From positions 1 to 62,002 of the forward strand of contig QIGK01000130.1 of the NCBI GenBank assembly GCA_003228875.1: a stretch of 62,002 nt of DNA, read 5' to 3'. Position numbers and translations under genes: made by a program. Below, one piece after another: positions 30,168 through 39,216 of this stretch; within the stretch, counting starts at the first letter, position 1, and each line of letters opens with the position of its first letter. The stretch comes from Rhodobacterales bacterium. GTDB lineage: Bacteria; Pseudomonadota; Alphaproteobacteria; Rhodobacterales; Rhodobacteraceae. Under the pieces are notes generated by a model, which saw only the letters and a program-made list of their open reading frames with translations, was not told the origin of the DNA and made no database searches.

Positions 30168-30577
30168 TGAAAAAAGAAAGAATGCACGCCTCTTGCGTCG
30201 AATATGAAGGCAAAAGCGTGCTTATCATCGGGGATTCCGGTTCAGGAAAATCCAGTCTTTCACTTGCGTTAATCGCGCTTGGTGCAACGTTGGTTTCCGA
30301 TGATGCCGTGGACATAAACCTTAGCGGCAAAGAAATTTTAACAACGCCGCCCGATAGCATTCTGGGCCAGATCGAAGCGCGCGGTTTTGGCATTCTGGAA
30401 ATGCCGTATTGCGCTAGTGCGACGCTAAAATTTGTTGTGGATATGAATAAAAGCGAGGTGCGCCGTTTACCGGAAGACAAAACAATTTTTTTGTTGGGTT
30501 TGAAAATTCCTTTAATATTTGGCGGAAATAACCTACATCTGGCTGATGCTGTGTTTTGTGTATTAAAGCTGGGTTAG
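30167..30577 (+). CDS. hprK: HPr kinase/phosphorylase, short alphaproteobacterial form
   Basis: 136 residues, about half the length of the Gram-positive enzyme: only the C-terminal catalytic domain is present. The P-loop is GDSGSGKSS (22-30) and the following VSDDAVDI and GQIEARGFGILEMP blocks match the family. It phosphorylates a serine of HPr, encoded 1.3 kb downstream. The ATG at 30167 overlaps the chvG stop codon; a TTG just before is less likely. Confidence 0.9.
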   Translation: MKKERMHASCVEYEGKSVLIIGDSGSGKSSLSLALIALGATLVSDDAVDINLSGKEILTTPPDSILGQIEARGFGILEMPYCASATLKFVVDMNKSEVRRLPEDKTIFLLGLKIPLIFGGNNLHLADAVFCVLKLG

Positions 30578-30587
30578 AGGGTTCGTC

Positions 30588-31463
30588 ATGGCCACACAAC
30601 AAGAAGTTGTTTTTATCACTGGCCCAGCGGGGGCTGGCCGGTCAACCGCGATCAAAGCGCTCGAAGATTTGGGCTATGAAAGCATTGATAACCTGCCATT
30701 AACCCTGCTTGACCGGTTGCTTTCCGGTCCGGTCATGGACCACCCACTGGCAATTGGTATTGATACGCGCACACGGGATTTTTCCGCCAGTGGCTTGCTG
30801 GAAGCGATTGCAAACAGCCAAAATAACCCCGGTTTTTTGATTCGACTGTTGTTTTTGGATTGCTCAGCCGCAGCCCTTGATAAACGCTTTAGCGAAACGC
30901 GGCGGCGGCATCCGCTGTCAAAAAATGGTTCGGCTGCGATTGGTATCGAACAGGAGTTGGCAATTCTGGGGGGGCTGCGCGCCAGTGCTGATGTTCTAAT
31001 TGACACCACAACTATGTCACCTCATGATTTGCGTGATGAAATTTCAAGATGGTTTAGCACTAAACTATCTACCGGCTTGTCGGTGTCGGTGCAGTCATTT
31101 TCCTATAAACGAGGCACGCCACGCAACGTTGATATGGTGCTGGATTGCCGGTTTTTGCGCAACCCCCATTGGCAAGAGGCGTTGCGAAAATTGACTGGAA
31201 TGGACAGCGCTGTGTCCAAATATGTTCAGGATGATCAAAATTTTGACGCATTCTTTGCTAAACTGATGGATATGCTGCTGCTGCTGTTGCCGGCGTATCG
31301 CGCTGAGGGAAAATCTTATTTTAGCGTAGCATTGGGTTGCACTGGTGGCCAACACAGGTCCGTTACCGTGGCGGAATGTTTGGCGAAAACCCTTGCAGAT
31401 AAGGGCTGGCAGGTGTCTATTCGCCACCGAGAAATGGAGCGCCGTTTGGGTTCGGCTGGTTAA
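30588..31463 (+). CDS. rapZ: RNase adapter protein RapZ
   Basis: 291 residues. The N-terminal nucleotide fold has a P-loop-like GPAGAGRST (12-20) in which the usual Lys is Arg, a change common in this family of alphaproteobacteria, followed by LEDLGYESIDNLP. The C-terminal domain has SFSYKRGTPRNVDMVLDCRFLRNPHW and the HRSVTVAE motif near the end. In E. coli RapZ guides RNase E to a small RNA; in alphaproteobacteria it lies with PTS genes and its role is less clear. Confidence 0.9.
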   Translation: MATQQEVVFITGPAGAGRSTAIKALEDLGYESIDNLPLTLLDRLLSGPVMDHPLAIGIDTRTRDFSASGLLEAIANSQNNPGFLIRLLFLDCSAAALDKRFSETRRRHPLSKNGSAAIGIEQELAILGGLRASADVLIDTTTMSPHDLRDEISRWFSTKLSTGLSVSVQSFSYKRGTPRNVDMVLDCRFLRNPHWQEALRKLTGMDSAVSKYVQDDQNFDAFFAKLMDMLLLLLPAYRAEGKSYFSVALGCTGGQHRSVTVAECLAKTLADKGWQVSIRHREMERRLGSAG

Positions 31464-31476
31464 GAAAGTATTTGGA

Positions 31477-31878
31477 TTGATCGGTATTGTGATCGTGGCA
31501 CATGGGGGTTTGGCGGGTGAATATCTGTCAGCGATGGAACATGTTATCGGCAAACGAGAAGGCACGCGGGCGATTGCCATTCAGGCAAGCGATGACCTAG
31601 ACCTTAAAAAAATGGAAATTTATCAAGCGGTTAACGATGTAGACAGCGGCGGCGGTGTTGTGGTTGTGGTTGATATGTTTGGCAGCACGCCGTCAAATTT
31701 GGCGATCAAGGCATGTGAAAGCGGCAATCGCAAAATACTGTATGGTGCCAACTTACCGATGTTGATTAAGCTGGCAAAAGCCCGAAATATGAGTGTAGAT
31801 GATTCGGTTCGTTGCGCGCGGGACGCGGGGCGCAAATATCTTGACTCAATGCAGCCGAACAGGGCGGATAAGCACTAA
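31477..31878 (+). CDS. PTS EIIA component, mannose type
   Basis: About 133 residues beginning MIGIVIVAHGGLAGEYL, with the phosphoryl-accepting His9, and containing VVDMFGSTPSNLAI, both typical of EIIA-Man. No ATG is available: the TTG at 31477 gives the family length and a start in the expected place, 14 bp after rapZ. No EIIB, EIIC or EIID genes are nearby, so this is a regulatory phosphorelay part and not a sugar transporter. The HPr start codon overlaps its stop (TAATG). Confidence 0.88.
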   Translation: MIGIVIVAHGGLAGEYLSAMEHVIGKREGTRAIAIQASDDLDLKKMEIYQAVNDVDSGGGVVVVVDMFGSTPSNLAIKACESGNRKILYGANLPMLIKLAKARNMSVDDSVRCARDAGRKYLDSMQPNRADKH

Positions 31879-32138
31879 TGATCATAAAAATAACTAACGT
31901 TAAGGGGCTTCATGCCCGTGCTTCCGGCAGGTTTGTAACGGTTTGCGAATCCTTTGATGCGGAAGCGCGTGTGTCAAAAGATGGTGAAACTGTTGCTGGG
32001 GATTCGATTCTGGGTTTGATGATGCTGGCTGCTTCGCAGGGCAGTGAAATTGATGTGATCACAAAAGGACCAGAAGCCGAAGCGCTGCTTGAGGCCTTGC
32101 AAAAATTGGTTGAAAGCAGGTTTGGCGAAGATAAATAA
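31878..32138 (+). CDS. ptsH: Phosphocarrier protein HPr
   Basis: 86 residues. The EI-dependent phosphorylation site His12 lies in VKGLHARASGRF, and the regulatory serine lies in GDSILGLMMLAASQG, the position used by HprK. EI is not in the window. Last gene of the chvI-chvG-hprK-rapZ-EIIA-HPr run; all gaps are short or overlapping, so this looks like one transcript. Confidence 0.93.
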   Translation: MIIKITNVKGLHARASGRFVTVCESFDAEARVSKDGETVAGDSILGLMMLAASQGSEIDVITKGPEAEALLEALQKLVESRFGEDK

Positions 32139-32147
32139 GCTTTTGAA

Positions 32148-33023
32148 TCAGCGGGTTGGAACCGGTACCTCGCCCCTGTAATCATAAAAGCCGCGTTTGG
32201 TTTTTCGCCCCAACCAGCCAGCTTCAACATATTTGGTCAGCAACGGGCAAGGGCGATATTTGGTATCTGCCAGCCCTTCGTGCAATACATTCATGATCGC
32301 AAGGCAGGTATCCAGCCCGATGAAATCTGCCAGCTCCAATGGCCCCATCGGGTGGTTCGCGCCTAATTTCAGTGAAGTATCAATGCTTTGCACGGTGCCG
32401 ACACCTTCATAGAGCGTATAAACAGCCTCATTAATCATCGGCATCAGGATGCGGTTAACAATGAAGGCCGGGAAATCCTCAGCGCTGGTAGAAGTCTTGC
32501 CAAGCTGGGCAACAACTGCCTCCAGCGCTTTAAATGTTGGCTCATCGGTGGCAATGCCGCGAATAAGCTCAACGAGTTGCATCACCGGCACCGGATTCAT
32601 GAAATGAAACCCCATGAAACGTTCAGGCCGGTCAGTACCTGCTGCAAGCCGTGTAATAGAGATCGACGACGTGTTTGATGTCAGAATCGTGTGATCCCCC
32701 AGATGCGGCGCAAGGTCAGCAAAAATCTGCCTTTTGATGTCCTCAACTTCGGTAGCGGCCTCGATAATCAGGTCCAGTCCAGCGATTTCTTTGATGCTGC
32801 TTGATTTGGTTATCCGTGCCAACGCTGCTGCTTTGCCAGCTGCGTCCAGAGCGCCTTTGTCAATTTGACGATCCATATTGATGGAGATTTTTTTAATTGC
32901 GTTATCAACGGCTTCTGAGGAAATATCGTATAAAAATACGTCATATTCGGCCAAAGAAAACACATATGCAATGCCGTTGCCCATCTGCCCCGCGCCGATA
33001 ATTCCAACGGTCTTGATCTCCAT
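32148..33023 (-). CDS. 3-hydroxybutyryl-CoA dehydrogenase
   Basis: 291 residues. The NAD fold begins VGIIGAGQMGNGIAYV (GxGxxG at about 10-15), followed by the LTSNTSSISITRLA and RFMGFHFMNPVPVMQLVELI motifs, and the C-terminal substrate domain with NRILMPMINEAVYTLYEGV and HPMGPLELADFIGLDT. It interconverts acetoacetyl-CoA and 3-hydroxybutyryl-CoA. The start at 33023 gives the standard length; the frame remains open upstream to 33104 without family match. It follows etfA after a terminator. Confidence 0.9.
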   Translation of the reverse strand: MEIKTVGIIGAGQMGNGIAYVFSLAEYDVFLYDISSEAVDNAIKKISINMDRQIDKGALDAAGKAAALARITKSSSIKEIAGLDLIIEAATEVEDIKRQIFADLAPHLGDHTILTSNTSSISITRLAAGTDRPERFMGFHFMNPVPVMQLVELIRGIATDEPTFKALEAVVAQLGKTSTSAEDFPAFIVNRILMPMINEAVYTLYEGVGTVQSIDTSLKLGANHPMGPLELADFIGLDTCLAIMNVLHEGLADTKYRPCPLLTKYVEAGWLGRKTKRGFYDYRGEVPVPTR

Positions 33024-33089
33024 AACGTATTCCTTTTTGGTTCGGCGCAGGTTACCGCCTGAGAGCCGCTGCGCGCAAGCCCATAACGC

Positions 33090-33117
33090 AAAAAGGCCCA
33101 CCAATTGGCGGGCCTTT
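33090..33117 (-). terminator. Rho-independent terminator after etfA
   Basis: On the minus strand AAAGGCCCGCC, loop AATT, GGTGGGCCTTT, then a short T run. Placed 17 bp after the etfA stop codon, before hbd on the same strand. Confidence 0.75.
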
Positions 33118-33134
33118 CAATGCTTTAGAATAGG

Positions 33135-34064
33135 TCAGTCTAATGCGTCATTAAGGGCTGGCACTGCCTCAAACAGATCGGCAACCAGACCATAATCCGC
33201 CACCTGAAAGATCGGTGCTTCTTCGTCTTTGTTGATTGCCACAATAACCTTGCTGTCCTTCATACCGGCCAAATGCTGGATCGCGCCAGAGATACCAATG
33301 GCGATATAAAGGTCCGGCGCAACCACTTTTCCGGTTTGGCCAACCTGCCAGTCATTGGGCGCATAACCGGAATCAACTGCCGCACGAGATGCGCCAACCG
33401 CCGCCCCCAGTTTATCAGCCAATTGTTCGATTATTGCAAAATTCTCCTTTGATCCGACCCCACGACCACCGGAAACGACAACTTTTGCGCTGGTCAATTC
33501 GGGTCGATCAGAGGTCTGAACCTTGTCTTCAACCCACTCCGAAAGTTCTGGGTCAGCAGCAGCTGCGATCTTTTCAACCGAAGCGGTGCCCGTTTCGGCA
33601 GCCGCTTCAAATCCGGTGGTGCGGATTGATATGACTTTTTTGCCATCAGTCGATTGCACGGTCTGAATGGCGTTACCTGCGTAAATTGGCCGCTCAAACA
33701 TATCAGCGGACACGATGGCGGTGATGTCGGAAATCACCATAACATCCAATAATGCAGCAACCCTTGGCAGGATGTTTTTGCCAGTTGTTGTTGCCGCAGC
33801 AACGATATGGTCATAATCACCCGCCAGTGACACGATCAGATCCGCAATAGGTTCCGCCAAGCCGTTGCCATAGGCTGCATCGTCAGCGCATAACACTTTG
33901 GAAACGCCCGCAATTGTTGCCGCCGCGTCGGCAGCCCCGCCGCAACCGGATGAGGCGCAAAGCACAGTAACGTCACCCAAAGCCCTCGCTGCTGTCACAG
34001 CCTTGGCGGTTTGATCCATGGAAAGTTCGGCACCGTTGACCTCTGCCAATAAAAGAACAGCCAT
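33135..34064 (-). CDS. etfA: Electron transfer flavoprotein alpha subunit
   Basis: 309 residues. The C-terminal FAD domain is complete: VVSGGRGVGSKENF, GASRAAVDSGYAPNDWQVGQTGKVVAPDLYIAIGISGAIQHLAGMKDSK (read as consecutive short motifs), and VAINKDEEAPIFQVADYGLVADL. It receives electrons from acyl-CoA dehydrogenases such as Mcd and dimethylglycine-type dehydrogenases and passes them to ETF-QO. The start codon touches the end of etfB. Intact, unlike its partner. Confidence 0.93.
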   Translation of the reverse strand: MAVLLLAEVNGAELSMDQTAKAVTAARALGDVTVLCASSGCGGAADAAATIAGVSKVLCADDAAYGNGLAEPIADLIVSLAGDYDHIVAAATTTGKNILPRVAALLDVMVISDITAIVSADMFERPIYAGNAIQTVQSTDGKKVISIRTTGFEAAAETGTASVEKIAAAADPELSEWVEDKVQTSDRPELTSAKVVVSGGRGVGSKENFAIIEQLADKLGAAVGASRAAVDSGYAPNDWQVGQTGKVVAPDLYIAIGISGAIQHLAGMKDSKVIVAINKDEEAPIFQVADYGLVADLFEAVPALNDALD

Positions 34065-34823
34065 TACAGCACCCCCGCTTCGTCTCTAAGTTTTGCAACA
34101 AGTTCGGCTACGTCCGCAACAATTACACCGGCCGCGCGTTCGCTTGGTTCAACCGTCTTGGTAATGGTCAGGCGAGGCGTTACATCTACACCGTAATCTT
34201 CCGGCGTTTTTTCGTCCATTTGTTTGCGCTTGGCTTTCATAATGTTGGGTAAGCTCGCATAGCGCGGTTCGTTCAACCTTAAATCAACTGTTACAATCGC
34301 GGGCATTTTTGCCTTGATGGTTTGCAAACCGCCGTCAACTTCGCGTTACAGTTGCAAAATCACCGTCAATCAACAGCTCGGAAGCAAATGTAGCCTGTGA
34401 CCAGCCAAGCAGTGCAGATAGCATCTGCCCGGTGGCGTTCATATCGTTGTCAATTGCCTGTTTCCCTAGTAAAATAAGGCCGGGATGTTCATCATCCGCC
34501 ACTGCTTTCAGCAGCTTTGCAACCGCCAGAGGCTCAATATCGGTATGCACATCGTCCGCGGCAATCACCAAAATGGCACGATCCGCACCCATGGCCAGCG
34601 CGGTGCGCAGGGTTTCCTGGTTTTGCTTCACACCGATTGAAACCGCAATGATTTCAGAAACGGTTCCGGCCTCTTTCAGGCGAATGGCTTCTTCTACCGC
34701 GATCTCGTCAAACGGGTTCATCGACATTTTGACATTGGCAAGGTCAACCCCGCCGCCATCAGCTTTCACGCGCACTTTGACGTTATAGTCAATGACGCGT
34801 TTAACAGGCACAAGTACCTTCAT
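34064..34823 (-). pseudogene. etfB: Electron transfer flavoprotein beta subunit, frameshifted
   Basis: The first frame ([19 protein letters not shown]... to FATVTRS) ends at a stop at 34335. The remaining part ([22 protein letters not shown] to the C-terminus) is in another frame ending at 34064. The family reads [13 protein letters not shown] across the break. The DNA reads ACGCGAAGTTGAC where ACGCGNGAAGTTGAC is expected, so two bases are missing, probably one CG unit from a CGCGCG run. Restoring them gives 253 residues, the exact family length. An organism using Mcd and other acyl-CoA dehydrogenases needs ETF, so this may be a sequencing or assembly error rather than true loss. Confidence 0.85.
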
Positions 34824-34915
34824 TGCGTTATTCTCCAATTGGGCCCAGATTTGGGATTCCGGCGCAGGTAATCAGCAAATATGCTGCGCTGCAAGATATT
34901 CTTTTCACAAAGCGC

Positions 34916-35488
34916 CTAGCGATTGGCACCCGGCGCCCATAATACGTCGTCAAGGCCGTTATTATTGGCAAAACGCGCCGCGACAAAGAACCAATCCGAC
35001 AAACGGTTGAGGTATTTGACTGCCTCAGGCGTCACATCGCCCTCAAACGCCAATTCAACCGCTAACCTTTCAGCGCGGCGCGAAACCGTGCGGCAGACAT
35101 GTAGTGCCGCCGCCAACGCGCCGCCCCCCGGCAGCACGAAACTCTTTAACGGGGCAATATCGCGATTCATCATGTCTATTTCTGCTTCAAGACGATCCAC
35201 CTGTGTTGCCACCATCCGCAGCGGCGGATATTCAGTATCTGCGTCAGTAGCAATGTCCGGTCGGCACAGATCTGCGCCCAGATCAAATAGATCATTCTGG
35301 ATACGCTCCAGCATTTTATCCATATCGCCAGATGCGTGCAGCCGTGCCATGCCAACAAAAGCGTTGGTTTCGTCCACCGTGCCATAGGCCATGACCCGCA
35401 AGTCATGTTTGACAACCCGCACCCCGTTGCCCAACGCGGTTTTGCCATCATCACCCGTCCGGGTGTATATTTTATTCAGCGTGACCAT
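34916..35488 (-). CDS. Cob(I)alamin adenosyltransferase, PduO type
   Basis: 190 residues. The N-terminal KIYTRTGDDGKTALGNGVRV loop binds ATP, and the C-terminal CRTVSRRAERLAVELAFEG and YLNRLSDWFFVAARF motifs are those of the PduO/MMAB family. It makes adenosylcobalamin, the cofactor of methylmalonyl-CoA and ethylmalonyl-CoA mutases, which fits the mcl1 and mcd genes. It lies between the twin-TM gene (adjacent, no gap) and etfB, a common order in this family. Confidence 0.92.
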   Translation of the reverse strand: MVTLNKIYTRTGDDGKTALGNGVRVVKHDLRVMAYGTVDETNAFVGMARLHASGDMDKMLERIQNDLFDLGADLCRPDIATDADTEYPPLRMVATQVDRLEAEIDMMNRDIAPLKSFVLPGGGALAAALHVCRTVSRRAERLAVELAFEGDVTPEAVKYLNRLSDWFFVAARFANNNGLDDVLWAPGANR

Positions 35489-35695
35489 TCAGCCGCCCCG
35501 GCGAAAATAGATGAAAATCAGGAAAAATATCACCGCCAGAAATTGCAAGCCAACCCGCCAGCGCATCAACCTGTTAGAATTTTTCTTGTGAAAGTCGCCG
35601 CCTCTGGCAAAAGTAATTAAGCCGGTGACCAACACAAAGAGTGTGGCCAGCATTGCCAGAATAACCAGAATAAACAGTGGGTCAGAAAACATCAT
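35489..35695 (-). CDS. Twin transmembrane helix small protein (HIG1-like)
   Basis: 68 residues with two membrane helices (about 6-29 and 49-64) joined by a short basic loop (ARGGDFHKKNSNRLMRWR). The Gly-rich loop with NRLMRWRVGLQ matches the bacterial HIG1-domain group related to mitochondrial respiratory supercomplex factors. Function in bacteria is not established. It abuts the adenosyltransferase gene. Confidence 0.78.
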   Translation of the reverse strand: MMFSDPLFILVILAMLATLFVLVTGLITFARGGDFHKKNSNRLMRWRVGLQFLAVIFFLIFIYFRRGG

Positions 35696-35701
35696 TTCTC
35701 C

Positions 35702-36528
35702 TTAGCCGGAAAACATCCGGTCTAACATGCGTTTTGGTAACAGCCTGCGGGCTGCCTCAACTATATAGGTGGGTGTGGTGACTTTGTAACGGGGTTTTGG
35801 GTTGCGGCTTTCTAGCGCATGGATCAGCTTTTTGGTAACCGCGCTGGCGGGTAGTTCAAACCTGTCTTTGCTGGTTTTAGGGTCATACAGCCGATCAGTT
35901 TTTCTTCGTAAACGGCGCGGTGGCTGGAGTTTTTCCAATCCACCCATTTTTCAAAATGCGGAATGGCGTTTTCACGGATTTTGCTGGTGATCGGGCCGGG
36001 TTGGATGGAGATAAAATGCAAACCGCTGCCTTTGTTTTCATAGCGCAGGGCATCTGTCATCGCTTCCATGGCGAATTTTGTGGCGCAATATGGCCCGCGC
36101 ATCGGCAGGGCAATAATTCCAAGCACAGAGCTGCAATTGACGATACGCCCTTGGCCGCGGGTTTTCATGGCGGGTATTATCTGGCGGATCAGCTCAAACT
36201 GGCCAAAAACATTAACTTCGAATATGGCCCGCAAAGCCCCAACGGGCATGTCCTCTGTGGCGCCGGGCTGGGCATAGGCGCCATTGTTAAACAGCGCGTC
36301 CAACTTTCCGCCGGTTGCATTGAAAATATGCTCAACCGCGGCATCAATACTGGCCTGATCAGCGTAATCCAGTTGCAGGCTTTCCAGCCCCTCGGATTGC
36401 AGCCGATCAACATCTTTTTGCTGGCGACAGCTGGCAAACACTCGCCAGCCGCGTTTGTGCAAGGCATGGGCGGCATCATAACCAATGCCGCTGGAGCAAC
36501 CGGTAATCAGGATGGATTTTTGCGTCAT
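35702..36528 (-). pseudogene. Short-chain dehydrogenase/reductase, frameshifted near the C-terminus
   Basis: The first frame gives a normal SDR: TGCSSGIG at the cofactor site, NNGAYAQPG, the catalytic Ser in NCSSVLG and YCATK with Tyr and Lys. After VYEEKLI it runs into unrelated sequence and stops at 35824. The next residues of the family, RLYDPKTSKDRFELPASAVTKKLIHAL and on to the end at 35702, are in a frame offset by one missing base near 35888-35896. The catalytic part (about 215 residues) is whole, so the product may still fold; the tail of about 65 residues is lost. Start at 36528 (MTQKSILITG). Sequence error remains possible. Divergent from parC. Confidence 0.8.
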
Positions 36529-36577
36529 TATGTTTTTGCCTCTGGACCCAAATGTTATGCCGCTATACACCACATCT

Positions 36578-38830
36578 ATGGTGAAAAAGAAAGATACCCC
36601 CGAGATACCCGATGGCGGCCATATAATAGCCGAACCGCTGCGCCGTGCGCTTGGGGATCGGTATTTGACCTATGCGCTGTCAACCATCATGAATCGTGCC
36701 TTGCCTGACGCGCGTGACGGGCTGAAGCCGGTGCATCGGCGTATTCTGTTTGCCATGCGGGAATTAAAGCTGGACCCAAAAGGCCGGTTTCGCAAATCCT
36801 CAAAAATTTCCGGTGATGTGATGGGTAATTACCATCCCCACGGTGATGCCGCGATTTATGATGCCATGGCGCGCTTGGCGCAGGATTTTTCGGTACGGTA
36901 TCCGTTGGTAGATGGCCAAGGGAATTTTGGCAATATAGACGGCGATAACCCCGCCGCCGCGCGCTATACCGAGGCCCGGATGACCGCCGCAGCCGAAGCC
37001 TTGATGGAAGGCATTTCGGAAGATGCGGTTGATTTTCGTGACAATTATGATGGGTCATTAACCGAGCCAGTGGTGCTGCCAGCCGCCTTTCCGAACCTTT
37101 TGGCCAACGGTTCCAGCGGCATTGCCGTGGGCATGGCCACTAATATTCCGCCTCATAATATTAATGAGCTGATTGATGCCGCCATCCATCTGGTAAAATT
37201 CCCCAATGCCGGCGTTGAAAAACTGGTTGATCTGGTGCCCGGACCGGATTTTCCGACTGGTGGGGTGATGATTGAACCCCGTGAAAATATTCTCAACGCT
37301 TATAAAACCGGTCGCGGGTCGTTCCGGCTGCGTGCCAAATGGGAATTGGAGGATATGGGTCGTGGCATGTGGCAAATCATTGTTACCGAAATTCCCTATC
37401 AGGTGCAAAAATCCAAACTGATCGAAAAAATTGCCGAGATCATCAATGCCAAAAAAATTCCGATTCTTGGGGATGTGCGCGATGAATCTGCTGAAGATAT
37501 TCGCCTTGTGCTGGAGCCGCGCAGCAAAACCGTTGATCCGGCGGTGTTGATGGAGGCGCTTTTCCGGCAATCTGACTTGGAAACCCGTTTTTCGCTGAAT
37601 ATGAACGTGCTGATCGACGGGCTGGTGCCGCAGGTCTCAAACCTTAAGGAAGTATTGCGCGCCTTTATTGACCATCGCCGCAATGTTTTACAGCGGCGTT
37701 CCAAATTCCGGTTGGGCAAAATTGATGCGCGGTTGGAGGTGCTAGAGGGCTATATAATTGCGTTCCTGAACCTCGATCGGGTGATCGAAATTATTCGCTT
37801 TGAGGATGACCCAAAAGCGATGCTGATGGCGGAATTTGACCTGTCTGACGTGCAGGGCGAAGCCATTTTGAACATGCGGCTACGCAGCCTGCGCAAGCTG
37901 GAAGAAATGGAGCTGAAGCGGGAGCGCGACACCCTGTTGATTGAACGCAGCGACCTGGAAGACCTGATCGGCAGCGATGAATTGCAATGGGCCAAAATCA
38001 TTGAACAGCTTCGTGCCACCCGCAAGGAATTTGGCAAAAGCGCTGATGGCGGCGCGCGTCGCACCGTGTTGACAGATGCACCCGATGTGGAAGAAGTGCC
38101 ATTGGAAGCAATGATCGAACGCGAGCCGGTGACGGTAGTGTGTTCAGAAATGGGCTGGGTGCGGGCAAGATCTGGCCACATTGCGCTGGATCAGGAATTG
38201 AAATTCAAGGATGGTGACGGGCCACGGTTTATTTTCCATGCGGAAACCACCGACAAGCTGCTGGTGTTTGGCAGCAACGGGCGGTTTTATACGCTTTCGG
38301 CCAATGACCTGCCCGGCGGGCGCGGCATGGGTGAACCGGTGCGCTTGATGGTTGATCTGCCAAATGACGCAGAGATTGTTGCGTTTTTCATCCACGAACC
38401 GGGGCGAGAATTGCTGGTTGCCAGCAGCGCCGGCGACGGGTTTGTGGTGGCCGAAAATGAGGTCATCGCGCATACCAGAAACGGCCGACAGGTATTGAAT
38501 GTTAAAGGCAATATCAAGGCGCGGATCTGTCTGTTTCTGGCTGGGGATCATATCGCTTGCGTAGGGCTAAATCGCAAATTGCTGGTGTTTTCGCTGGCTG
38601 ATCTGCCGCGTCTTGGCCGTGGCAAAGGCGTGCGGTTGCAAAAATATGCCGATAAAGACGGAGAGCTATCAGACGCCAAGGTATTTGAATTGTCGGCGGG
38701 CCTGAAATGGCTGGATGGCGGCGGGCGCACTCGCACTGAAACCGACCTGAACGATTGGATCGGTAAACGCGCCGGCGCGGGCCGCATGGCGCCGCGCGGT
38801 TTTCCGAGGGATAATAAGTTTACCGATTAG
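36578..38830 (+). CDS. parC: DNA topoisomerase IV subunit A
   Basis: 750 residues. The breakage-reunion domain has RALPDARDGLKPVHRRIL, the quinolone-region GNYHPHGDAAIYDA and the catalytic Tyr130 in AARYTEARM. A C-terminal beta-pinwheel repeat region starts near residue 520. ParC rather than GyrA is indicated by the length and by the shortened pinwheel without a clear GyrA box. It unlinks daughter chromosomes with ParE. The start at 36578 (MVKKKDTPEIPDGG) matches the family; the frame is open to 36485 within the divergent SDR. Confidence 0.9.
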   Translation: MVKKKDTPEIPDGGHIIAEPLRRALGDRYLTYALSTIMNRALPDARDGLKPVHRRILFAMRELKLDPKGRFRKSSKISGDVMGNYHPHGDAAIYDAMARLAQDFSVRYPLVDGQGNFGNIDGDNPAAARYTEARMTAAAEALMEGISEDAVDFRDNYDGSLTEPVVLPAAFPNLLANGSSGIAVGMATNIPPHNINELIDAAIHLVKFPNAGVEKLVDLVPGPDFPTGGVMIEPRENILNAYKTGRGSFRLRAKWELEDMGRGMWQIIVTEIPYQVQKSKLIEKIAEIINAKKIPILGDVRDESAEDIRLVLEPRSKTVDPAVLMEALFRQSDLETRFSLNMNVLIDGLVPQVSNLKEVLRAFIDHRRNVLQRRSKFRLGKIDARLEVLEGYIIAFLNLDRVIEIIRFEDDPKAMLMAEFDLSDVQGEAILNMRLRSLRKLEEMELKRERDTLLIERSDLEDLIGSDELQWAKIIEQLRATRKEFGKSADGGARRTVLTDAPDVEEVPLEAMIEREPVTVVCSEMGWVRARSGHIALDQELKFKDGDGPRFIFHAETTDKLLVFGSNGRFYTLSANDLPGGRGMGEPVRLMVDLPNDAEIVAFFIHEPGRELLVASSAGDGFVVAENEVIAHTRNGRQVLNVKGNIKARICLFLAGDHIACVGLNRKLLVFSLADLPRLGRGKGVRLQKYADKDGELSDAKVFELSAGLKWLDGGGRTRTETDLNDWIGKRAGAGRMAPRGFPRDNKFTD

Positions 38831-38907
38831 GTTGGGCAGGAAATGTTTGTTTTCTTAAACCAGATGCACCCGCCTAGGCAGGGTATGCGGCAACGCGGGG
38901 CTGCGTT

Positions 38908-39102
38908 TTACGGGTGATTTCTGAAAAAGGCTTTGTGTGCGCTTCGCACAGGGCGGCGCTGCATTTTTTTGATCCAACAATTTCGCAACTGGCGTTTTGC
39001 AACCATCAAGAAAACAATCGAGGACAATAAAGTCGCCACAACAAGGGTTGTGGTCAGGCCAACTGCGGTGTTCATATTCAAAACTTCGATCACTGTATTC
39101 AT
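38908..39102 (-). CDS. Possible small single-pass membrane protein
   Basis: A 64-residue frame starting MNTVIEVLNMNTAVGL, with a hydrophobic stretch at about 13-36 (LTTTLVVATLLSSIVFLMVA) followed by a strongly basic tail (KRQLRNCWIKKMQRRPVR). An AGGAGT ribosome-binding site lies 6 bp before the ATG, and the positive-inside topology is sensible. I recognise no family. It stands alone in the 723-bp gap after parC. Could also be chance. Confidence 0.45.
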   Translation of the reverse strand: MNTVIEVLNMNTAVGLTTTLVVATLLSSIVFLMVAKRQLRNCWIKKMQRRPVRSAHKAFFRNHP

Positions 39103-39216
39103 GGTTAATACTCCTATTGCCAGCCCCAACATGACGGGCGATTCTGCCAAGAGTTTGCCGAATTTGTGTTTTTAATAAGGCAGGGCGGAGCGGTGGTTTT
39201 TGGAAGTCCGTTCAGG

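Noticed and set aside
34325-34345. Programmed frameshift in etfB
   Set aside because: No slippery heptamer or following structure is seen, and the missing dinucleotide lies in a CG repeat, so an indel is the simpler reading.
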